NCBI GenBank assembly: GCA_023819025.1
Contig: JAMWDC010000025.1
Location: forward strand, 1-12,526
DNA from: Candidatus Omnitrophota bacterium
GTDB lineage: Bacteria; Omnitrophota; Omnitrophia; Omnitrophales; Aquincolibacteriaceae
Direction: 5' to 3'
DNA length: 12,526 nt
Shown here: piece after piece, positions 6,562-12,526 of the stretch
Numbering within the stretch: the stretch's first letter is position 1
Layout of the letters: every line of letters begins with the position of its first letter
The notes under the pieces: model-generated
Told to the model about the DNA's origin: nothing
Databases searched by the model: none
Seen by the model: only the letters and a program-made list of their open reading frames with translations
Position numbers and translations under genes: made by a program

Positions 6562-8675
6562 CAGGCCGCCTTTGCCTCCTGAACTGCCTTCCGAAATCTC
6601 AGGATGAATTCCGCGCCTTTTCCAGCTGTGTCCGAGGCCTCAATGGATCCCCCGAGCCTCTGGATATGATGCCGCGTGATCGAAAGTCCGATCCCCATGG
6701 CCTCGCGGTTTTTCTTCGTCGTGAAATAACGGTCGAAGATATGGGGAAGGATATCTTTAGAAATGCCCGGACCCCTGTCGCGGAATTTCATCTCGATAAA
6801 ATCACCGGCGTTACGGGCGTCCAGGAATAATTCGCCCTGGCCTTGCATGGCTTCATAGGCATTCGTGAAAAGGTTGAAGAATATATTCTGGAGGGGGCCT
6901 TCGCAGGCCCAGACGCTAAACTCACTGGGCACACGGTTGTGAACGCGGATCTTATCGAGTTTTTGTCCCTCTTGCATCAGGGCGAAAAATTTTTCAAGTT
7001 CAGCCCGGAGATCGAGGGCCGTTAGCTCAAAGTCTTCTTCCGGACGTGCAAATTGAGCAAATCGCTCGAGGGATTTCTGAATCCGCTCAACTTTTGCGAG
7101 GATCCCCGCTAAATGCTTGTCCATTTCCCTGGCGGATGCCTCGGGAGCCGGGTTTTGATCCAGTTCCTGAAGCAGCGCCTGCGCGGAAAGCTCAATGGCC
7201 TGGAGAGGATTTCGCACCTCATGATGAACGCCTGCGGCAAGCTGGGTGACCGCTGCCATTTTCATATGCTGGCCGAGTTCGAGATTGGATCGAGTAACCT
7301 CTTTCAAGAGTTTGGCCGAGAGGAAAAACATCCCTGCCTCGTCCATCAGGGTTTGTAAGAGTGCTTCGTCTTCGCCGGAGAAAGCGTCATCGGATTTCTT
7401 CCTGCCCAGAAGCAGGATTCCGTAAAGGCTCTTTTCAACGAAGATCGGGACGATCGCTTCCACCCGATCCCGTCTTAACCTTGCCTTAACCTCGGGTGAA
7501 AGGTCTTCGTCGCCATCAAAAGGACTGAGGACAAACGGTGTTCTTTGAGCGCGGGCGAACCCGATGATCGGATCGGCCGGGCCGAGCTCCGTCAAACTTG
7601 GACCAGCCGCAGCGAATGTCAGCCGGAATCCCGCATTGCCGTCTGCGGGCAGATACAGTCCTACCCATTCCAGGGCCATTTGCTGCGTCAGAAAATCTAC
7701 GATTTGTTCCGCAAGCGCCCGGGAATCGTGGGTGCTGGAAAGTTGATTCGTGAGGTTGTGAATGAGGGCGGTGTAGGAAATCTTTTTTTGAAAGAGGAAA
7801 CGATGGGTCCATCGGGTGAGCAGACGTTTCAACGGTTCGTATAGGAGCATGGCCATGGTAATGGAGACCGCCGAGAGGATAGCCGCGGGGGCTTTGGTCC
7901 AGAAATACCCCACGAGAAAAATGAGCCCCGATACGGTGAGATAGACCGTCCCGAAAAGGAATCCGAACACAATGCCTTTCTTGATCATCAACTCGATCTC
8001 AAAAAGTTTATGGCGCAATATCGCGTAGGCAATCACACTGGAATAGATCGCCCCGCAGGCGGCGGAGTAAGGGTACGGGAAAAGGGTGATTCCGTAAACA
8101 GGAAGGAAGTTAAAAATGCCGATGCCGAATCCTAGGACAGAAGCGAGAAAAAAATATTGGAGATGCTTTTTTCGTGCGCCTCTTGATGTTCGAATCTCGA
8201 TCCAAAGGTGAATCAGTGCTAAGAGGACGTAGGTGGAAAAAAATAGGATGACCACAAAATAAAGCGGTCCCCCTTCGGTAATGTATCGGACCCCCATGTC
8301 CGTTCGTTCTCGAGGGATGAACCAAGGAGTTGTAAATATGCCGAAGATGAGTAAAAAAGCCGTTACAAATCCTGCCGTTAAAGGGATCTTCTTAAAGTTT
8401 CCCGTAATTTTTAACGTGAAGTAGTAAAAGAATACGGGAATGAGGATCGCACCGATGTGGCAAAATCTTCCCCAGAAAAGTGCCCACGCAGGACCTTCTT
8501 GCATGCCCTGGATGGCTGTAAAAAAGCTCCACAGCCAGATTGAAATCGAAAAAAACAGGAATGACTTGTGGATCGGCGATTGCCGATTTTTCGAGTAGAC
8601 GAAGAATCCCGTCGCAAGCGTGACGACGGAGGTCAAATAGCCCGTGGCGACATAAGGATGAAGCGCGGGAGGCAT
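6561..8675 (-). CDS. Membrane sensor histidine kinase HK2 (7TM, GAF, HisKA, HATPase)
   Basis: The protein has 704 residues. Residues 1-230 contain about seven hydrophobic segments ending in AYAILRHKLFEIELMIKKG. Two more follow up to about 290, ending LLYEPLKRLL and RFLFQKK. A GAF-like domain (about 305-460) ends in LLLGRKKSDDAFSGED. H485 in VHHEVRNPLQ is the phosphoacceptor. The ATPase has N601 and N605 in NLFTNAYEAM, D633 in FRDRGPGIS and a MGIGLSI lid. All needed residues are present. Start ATG 8675 has a strong ribosome site GGGAGGG (8683-8689 on this strand) 7 bases away, and overlaps the HK3 stop by one base (TGATG). It is followed by a coupled receiver gene. The architecture matches HK1 and HK3, so the three are likely paralogues; the ligand is unknown. 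Confidence 0.93.
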   Translation of the reverse strand: MPPALHPYVATGYLTSVVTLATGFFVYSKNRQSPIHKSFLFFSISIWLWSFFTAIQGMQEGPAWALFWGRFCHIGAILIPVFFYYFTLKITGNFKKIPLTAGFVTAFLLIFGIFTTPWFIPRERTDMGVRYITEGGPLYFVVILFFSTYVLLALIHLWIEIRTSRGARKKHLQYFFLASVLGFGIGIFNFLPVYGITLFPYPYSAACGAIYSSVIAYAILRHKLFEIELMIKKGIVFGFLFGTVYLTVSGLIFLVGYFWTKAPAAILSAVSITMAMLLYEPLKRLLTRWTHRFLFQKKISYTALIHNLTNQLSSTHDSRALAEQIVDFLTQQMALEWVGLYLPADGNAGFRLTFAAAGPSLTELGPADPIIGFARAQRTPFVLSPFDGDEDLSPEVKARLRRDRVEAIVPIFVEKSLYGILLLGRKKSDDAFSGEDEALLQTLMDEAGMFFLSAKLLKEVTRSNLELGQHMKMAAVTQLAAGVHHEVRNPLQAIELSAQALLQELDQNPAPEASAREMDKHLAGILAKVERIQKSLERFAQFARPEEDFELTALDLRAELEKFFALMQEGQKLDKIRVHNRVPSEFSVWACEGPLQNIFFNLFTNAYEAMQGQGELFLDARNAGDFIEMKFRDRGPGISKDILPHIFDRYFTTKKNREAMGIGLSITRHHIQRLGGSIEASDTAGKGAEFILRFRKAVQEAKAA

Positions 8676-10885
8676 CAGGCAGCCCTCCCGGCCGGCGATT
8701 CAAGGTTTGGGAAGTGGAGGTTGAAGACACTTCCTTGCCCCACTTCCGATTGCACTTCGACATCTCCACCCATTCCCTGCATGAGTTGTTTGACGATAAA
8801 AAGTCCCATCCCGGATCCCGTGAATCGGGCACCCTGTTTTTTCCGTTTGGTCGTATAAAAGGGTTCAAAGATTTTAGAAAGCTGCTCGGGCGGTATGCCC
8901 GTCCCTGTGTCCCGGACACGGATGACCACCTTTTGGCCGGCCGTGTCCTCTTCGAGAATGATTTCGCCTTCTCCGGAGATCGCTTGCTGTGCATTTCGAA
9001 TGAGGTTCGAGAGGATCTCAAGGATCGCATCGGGATCGCCGGCAAGGGTCAAGCTGGGGGAGATGCGGTTGTGAATTCGGATTTTATCCCATGCGTCATT
9101 TTCCCGGAACATCGAGATGACCTTATCCACAACAAGATTGGGGCGAACTCCCTCGACAATGGCCAGCGGTTTCGAATGTGCAAGATCGGAAAGGTGATCG
9201 ATGATATGGCCGATTTTCTCCACATACTGGCGGGTGAGTTTCAGGATCTCTGCGGTTTCCTGACGGAAGACTTCACGGGGTCCCGTAAGAAACCGCGGGT
9301 CGGCTAAGTTGGTGCGGAGTGCCCCGATATTGAGAGTCATGGCGGCGAGGGGATTTTTGACTTCATGCTCGACCCCGGCAATAAGACTTCCCGCCGAGGC
9401 ATCCCGTTCACTCGTGGAAATTTTCTCTCGGGAACGCCGGATCTCTTCCGCATATTCCGCATTGCCGAGCACAAGCGAAAGATGACGCATGAAACTTTTC
9501 AGGATATGGAACTCCTCATCTCGCCAGGGGGCATCCGATTTTTTCCGTCCGATGACCAGAACGGCATGCAGACTGTTTTGGACAAAAACCGGGAACGCCG
9601 CCACGCCACCGATTCCGGCGAGTTCTATCGTTGCCTGCCGCCTGATTTCTTTAAGGTCTGCCAACGCAAAGAAACGGTGTCGTTTGGAGAGGTTGCGGCT
9701 TTCCCTTTGTGTCTGAGAATTGACGAGGATATCGTGCGTCTCGTCAAGATAGCGAATCAGCTGCTTCGAGGGATGGATTTGTGTTTTCCGGAGCCGGCCG
9801 ACCATGGCTTGAAGCTCAAAAAATTGAGGGGCACGATGGGATCGAAGATAGAAGCCGATACGGTCCAAAGAAAGAATTTCGGCGATCCTGTCGGTCACTT
9901 CACGGGCAAGTTTTTTCGGCTCAAGGATATGGATGATTTCTGCCGACAGTTTTCCGAATATCGTTTCGGGATGATAGGCCTGCTGGTGAAGAAGCCGGTT
10001 CGTAAGCCGCGAAAGCCCGTTCTTAAGAGGACCGTAAAGGCCGATGGCAAGGGCAAGCGCCAGACCTTGTGCAAGCGCTTCGGAAACACCCACCCACCGG
10101 CTGATGACCTCTTTGAGAATAATAAGAATCGCTGCCATGAAGCCAAGAAGCAGAATAAAAAGCAGGGAAAAAATCAGCGTGTTTTTGACAAGTTTTTGTA
10201 TATCCAGGAACCGGTGTTTGGCAATCGCATAGGTTAGGATGATCGGATACAGTGAAACGAGCGGCGTGGTGATGGGTTTAACCGGGATGTCGAAAACAAG
10301 TAGGAAAGCCGGTGCCCCCGCGGCATAACCGATGATTGCGGCAGCGAGGAATAGGATCAGCTGATTTTTTCGATAGCCTTTGTTTTCTTTGATGCCGCGG
10401 GTAAGTACCGCAACGCTATAGAGGACATTCAGTAACAGGTACAGAGGGATGAGGGAATAAAGCGGGCCGCCTTCCGTATACGACGAAAAGTCGAGTTTGG
10501 GCGGAGAACCTTCAATCACGAGTTGGGTGAACACCATCGTCAGGGTCAGAATACCCGCACTCGCATAATTGAGAAAAAGAAGATTTTTTTGTGCCTTTTC
10601 TTTTTTGACCAGGACCAGGACAAGATGGGTAAAAAAAGTACTCAGGTAGATCGTCCCGGTCGTGAGTGTTTTGCTGGCGGAGATCCCAAAGAAGTCGTCT
10701 TTTGTGAAGTACATCGTGGCATAAAAGATGGACCATACGGCAACGGAAAGATTAAGAAGGAAAGTCAGCTGACAGTTCTTTGATTTTGGATTTGCGAGGA
10801 GAACGAGCAGGGCAAGCGCAATACAGAGGATGCCGGTCAGGTAACCGCAGATGCTTAGAAAAAGATAGTGCCCTAGAATTTCCAT
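8675..10885 (-). CDS. Membrane sensor histidine kinase HK3 (7TM, GAF, HisKA, HATPase)
   Basis: The protein has 736 residues from ATG 10885. It begins with about seven hydrophobic segments (MEILGHYLFLSICGYL onwards) ending in TYAIAKHRFLDIQKLVKNTL, then two more and LYGPLKNGLSRLT. The GAF region ends in LVIGRKKSDAPWRDEE. H507 in VEHEVKNPLA is the phosphoacceptor. The ATPase domain has N631 in NLIRNAQQAI, D659 in RDTGTGIPP and a SGMGLFIV glycine box. The C-terminus is short. An in-frame TTG at 10909 would add eight residues and is less likely. The first codons overlap the stop of the small unknown gene by 13 bases. The stop overlaps HK2's start, so HK3 and HK2 are made together and might act as a pair or heterodimer (inference). 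Confidence 0.92.
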   Translation of the reverse strand: MEILGHYLFLSICGYLTGILCIALALLVLLANPKSKNCQLTFLLNLSVAVWSIFYATMYFTKDDFFGISASKTLTTGTIYLSTFFTHLVLVLVKKEKAQKNLLFLNYASAGILTLTMVFTQLVIEGSPPKLDFSSYTEGGPLYSLIPLYLLLNVLYSVAVLTRGIKENKGYRKNQLILFLAAAIIGYAAGAPAFLLVFDIPVKPITTPLVSLYPIILTYAIAKHRFLDIQKLVKNTLIFSLLFILLLGFMAAILIILKEVISRWVGVSEALAQGLALALAIGLYGPLKNGLSRLTNRLLHQQAYHPETIFGKLSAEIIHILEPKKLAREVTDRIAEILSLDRIGFYLRSHRAPQFFELQAMVGRLRKTQIHPSKQLIRYLDETHDILVNSQTQRESRNLSKRHRFFALADLKEIRRQATIELAGIGGVAAFPVFVQNSLHAVLVIGRKKSDAPWRDEEFHILKSFMRHLSLVLGNAEYAEEIRRSREKISTSERDASAGSLIAGVEHEVKNPLAAMTLNIGALRTNLADPRFLTGPREVFRQETAEILKLTRQYVEKIGHIIDHLSDLAHSKPLAIVEGVRPNLVVDKVISMFRENDAWDKIRIHNRISPSLTLAGDPDAILEILSNLIRNAQQAISGEGEIILEEDTAGQKVVIRVRDTGTGIPPEQLSKIFEPFYTTKRKKQGARFTGSGMGLFIVKQLMQGMGGDVEVQSEVGQGSVFNLHFPNLESPAGRAA

Positions 10886-11085
10886 TTCCCATCCGGCCAG
10901 ACGGCACAAACCGCCTTTTCACAAATTTTTTGAAAAATTTTTTGTGTCACACGCCATGTTGCATAGGAAATCCAAAGTGTAACGTCCGGCAGGAAGGCAG
11001 TGACAGTAAACGCCTTTTCTGTAACGGGGAAAGTTATATAACCATTTGAATCTAAATAAGTTACGTTTGAATAGTTAAATTTCAT
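10873..11085 (-). CDS. Small hypothetical protein in the kinase operon
   Basis: A 70-residue frame in AT-rich DNA begins 3 bases after the stop of the HTH receiver gene and ends 13 bases inside HK3, which is what a real operon gene would show. A purine-rich AGGGA is about 10 bases before its ATG. The sequence (MKFNYSNVTYLDSNGYITF at the start) has beta-like alternation in the first half, a lysine-rich middle and two cysteines. I recognise no family, signal peptide or transmembrane segment. It could be a regulator of the adjacent kinase or an accidental frame; frame openness and spacing argue mildly for the former. Confidence 0.45.
   Translation of the reverse strand: MKFNYSNVTYLDSNGYITFPVTEKAFTVTAFLPDVTLWISYATWRVTQKIFQKICEKAVCAVWPDGKWKF
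10920..10946 (-). repeat. A/T-tract element upstream of HK3
   Basis: The element has CACAAA and TTTGTG at its outer ends and long A- and T-runs within. On the - strand it reads as two copies of CAAAAAATTT 13 bases apart. Such tracts bend DNA and can serve as promoter UP-elements. It lies inside the small hypothetical gene, about 35 bases from the HK3 start, so it may simply be AT-rich coding sequence. Confidence 0.4.
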
Positions 11086-11088
11086 CTG

Positions 11089-11688
11089 CTATCTTTCCCT
11101 TGGGCTTGCGGAGATCTTTTTCAATAGGTGTTGGTCGAGCCCCGTGGTTTTAAGCCAACGGTAGAGCGTCATGCGGGAGCATTGAAGGGCCCGGGCAGCT
11201 TCTTTGATCGAAGGCGTGTTCACAATGGCACGGATGATTTTTCTCATGATCTCCTGGCGCCTGAGTTCCTTGGAGTTGAGATAGGCGGGTGCGTTTTGGT
11301 GGGGATCCTCTTCGGGTCTTTTGTGAAGGGCGCGTTCGATCGCAGCCATTAATTCGTCGATCGTGATCGGTTTTTTCAGCGTGTCATACGCACCGTGCTT
11401 CAATAAATACTTCGAGGCGATCTGAGTATGGGCCGTGACAAAAATAATCGGGATTTTGAAATCGGGGAACTGATACCGGATCAAATCAGCGACCATATCC
11501 CCGTCAATCGGGCTCCTGAGTTTCCAATCGAGAATAATCAAGTCGAAACGGCTGGGGTTTTGTTTAAAAATGGCAAGGGCCTCTTCGGGATTTCTGACGG
11601 GCGCGGCTCTATAGCCGCGGGTCTTCAGGGCCCTTTGTGTTGCGTCGAGGACATCCGGGTCATCATCAACGACAAGAATCTCATTCAT
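11089..11688 (-). CDS. Response regulator with Fis-type HTH DNA-binding domain
   Basis: The 199-residue protein is the only clear DNA-binding output in the window. The receiver (about 3-120) has D8/D9/D10, phosphoacceptor D54 in LIILDWKL, T84 in IFVTAH and K105 in KKP. A linker of about 20 residues leads to a C-terminal Fis-type helix-turn-helix (about 145-185), with IKEAARALQCSRMTLYRWLK as its core. It has no AAA+ domain, so it resembles the RegA/ActR-type two-domain layout rather than NtrC. The start chosen is ATG 11688; ATG 11694 is also in frame and adds two residues. It heads the - strand operon containing HK3 and HK2, so it probably controls genes in response to one or both, possibly including its own operon. 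Confidence 0.9.
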   Translation of the reverse strand: MNEILVVDDDPDVLDATQRALKTRGYRAAPVRNPEEALAIFKQNPSRFDLIILDWKLRSPIDGDMVADLIRYQFPDFKIPIIFVTAHTQIASKYLLKHGAYDTLKKPITIDELMAAIERALHKRPEEDPHQNAPAYLNSKELRRQEIMRKIIRAIVNTPSIKEAARALQCSRMTLYRWLKTTGLDQHLLKKISASPRER

Positions 11689-11722
11689 CGGCATTTTCCG
11701 CAAAAGATGGGGAAGTTTTTAA

Positions 11723-11751
11723 AAAATACCACAAGGAATAAAAATTTACAA
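11723..11751 (-). promoter_or_regulatory. Candidate sigma-70 promoter for the - strand operon
   Basis: On the - strand, TTGTAA (11746-11751) is followed after 17 bases by TATTTT (11723-11728). This gives four or five matches per hexamer at ideal spacing. Initiation near 11716 would leave a leader of about 28 bases to the HTH receiver start, and the surrounding sequence is AT-rich. It sits in the divergent gap toward the soluble kinase gene. Confidence 0.4.
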
Positions 11752-11832
11752 AATGACTTGCCGGGTGCGAGGTTATGAATTTTTCTAAAGTGATACCGAT
11801 TGATCGATCGAGCGGAAGAAAAAGCAAATTTG

Positions 11833-12396
11833 ATGACACGAAAAATATCTGTAAATCTAAAACCTGGGATGGGACATATGCCGATCCTGCGCCTGCAGCA
11901 TAACCTGGTGAATATCCTTTATGCGATCCGTGGACTGGCCGAATCGTATCTGGCACAGGTTCAAGAGGGCCGGTTCCAGGAGGTTCGTCTCCGTTTGAAT
12001 CGGGCGGAAACAGTTTTGAAAAAAATTTGCATGCAGGCCAATTTGGCCCTTTTGATGACCCGGCGCATCGGTTTGGTACTGAAAGTTCGGGAGGAGGCTG
12101 TGAGCTATCCGGCCGCCTCGTGCTCTTCGGTTCAAACCGTGTGGGGGAGGGTCATCGGAATTTTGCGGAAGGAATTTCAACTCGACAGGATCGAGGTAAT
12201 CGAAAGGGTTCCGGAAGATTTCCCGCCGGTTCAATGTGATCCGAACGATTTGGAAGAAATCTTCTATCACCTTTGCAAAAATTCACTGCAGGCCATGAGG
12301 GAAGAAGCCGGCAAACTCGTCATCCGGGCACAGCTTGCATTGTCGGATTGTGAAGAGCCTTTTGCGATTGTGACGATCGCGGACACAGCCTGCTGA
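11833..12396 (+). CDS. Soluble histidine kinase, interrupted in the ATPase domain (HK4)
   Basis: About 187 residues are visible from ATG 11833. A TTG at 11800 and an ATG at 11878 are alternative starts, and ribosome sites are weak for all. There are no membrane segments. H23 in LQHNLVNILYAI is the likely phosphoacceptor in a DHp-like helical pair, but it is followed by N rather than the usual E or D. The ATPase N-box is intact (LEEIFYHLCKNSLQAM, N150), and D184-T185 begin the G1 box. The frame then stops at TGA 12394-12396 where a glycine-rich loop should follow. The rest of the ATPase is absent because the sequence changes to unrelated GC-rich DNA. This is either a contig chimera or a real truncation. 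It is divergent from the HTH receiver, suggesting a shared regulatory gap. Confidence 0.75.
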   Translation: MTRKISVNLKPGMGHMPILRLQHNLVNILYAIRGLAESYLAQVQEGRFQEVRLRLNRAETVLKKICMQANLALLMTRRIGLVLKVREEAVSYPAASCSSVQTVWGRVIGILRKEFQLDRIEVIERVPEDFPPVQCDPNDLEEIFYHLCKNSLQAMREEAGKLVIRAQLALSDCEEPFAIVTIADTAC

Positions 12397-12526
12397 AGTC
12401 CAAGATGACCATCGTCTCCGATTACCGGGGTCTGACGGGCAAGGAGATCACCACGCTGCGCCGCCGCCTGCAGAAGGTGGATGCCGACTTCACGGTCGCC
12501 AAGAACACGCTGGTCAAGGTCGCCCT
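12387..12526 (+). CDS. rplJ: Ribosomal protein L10 (uL10) fragment, both ends missing
   Basis: A frame different from HK4 encodes SLLKSKMTIVSDYRGLTG, followed by KEITTLRRRLQKVDADF and TVAKNTLVKVA. This matches the well-known L10 pattern xDYRGLTxxExxxLRxxLxxxxxxxxVxKNTLxxxA, the N-terminal RNA-binding part of the ribosomal stalk base. The usual first 15 or so residues are missing, and the window ends in the domain. Codons almost all end in G or C, unlike HK4. A housekeeping gene in mid-frame next to a cut kinase gene points to a chimeric join near 12388-12394 rather than a real gene order. Confidence 0.75.

Noticed and set aside
9365..10237. A long open frame on the + strand opposite HK3 (290 codons), and similar ones at 8714-9307 (+) and 3585-4214 (-)
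   Set aside because: They lie entirely antisense to genes with complete kinase motifs, show no recognisable domain, and are expected from the codon bias of the real genes.
11775..11903. A 42-codon frame starting at ATG 11775, overlapping the beginning of HK4
   Set aside because: It is in another frame from HK4, short and without recognisable features. The kinase frame explains this stretch better.

Overview
The window reads as a bacterial two-component signalling island of about 12.5 kb. It encodes three complete membrane histidine kinases, one incomplete soluble kinase and five receiver-domain proteins, plus a lipid-type acyltransferase and a HAD phosphatase. No gene in the body of the window is a reliable phylogenetic marker. 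Mid-range GC, tightly packed genes, Shine-Dalgarno sites and HisKA_7TM-type kinases fit an uncultivated Gram-negative-type bacterium, for example an Omnitrophota, Nitrospirota or deltaproteobacterial lineage, but this is a weak inference.

Layout. Positions 1-125 are the tail of a broken frame whose first 56 bases exactly copy an internal piece of the first kinase. A + strand operon follows at 455-4955: receiver protein, PlsC-type acyltransferase, HAD-IB phosphatase and a 7TM-GAF histidine kinase (HK1), with junctions of 4 bases or less or overlaps. Two separate small receiver genes lie downstream at 5195-5572 and 5728-6114. The second has a degenerate active site and is preceded by a 38-bp tandem repeat. 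On the - strand, 11688-6169 is a second compact operon: a receiver with a Fis-type HTH, a small unknown protein, two further 7TM-GAF kinases (HK3, then HK2) and a CheY-like receiver, joined by 1-base to 13-base overlaps. It has a plausible sigma-70 promoter near 11723-11751, and a hairpin lies between the convergent genes at its end. Divergent from it is a soluble kinase (11833-12396), cut off inside its ATPase domain where the sequence switches to a GC-rich fragment of ribosomal protein L10.

How the genes may work together. HK1, HK2 and HK3 share one architecture (about seven membrane segments, two more, GAF, DHp, ATPase) and are probably paralogues sensing membrane-associated or small-molecule cues. 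Only one receiver (11089-11688) has a recognisable DNA-binding domain. The others are single-domain or carry a helical tail, so they would act through protein contacts or phosphate shuttling. The first operon physically links such a kinase to phospholipid-type chemistry (acyltransferase plus phosphatase).

Two cautions apply. Both ends look chimeric or rearranged (the 56-bp repeat at the left, the L10 fragment at the right), so they may be assembly errors. Base composition also changes sharply inside HK1 near 3290, from roughly 40% GC on the left to about 55-60% on the right. This suggests a mosaic gene or a misjoin.
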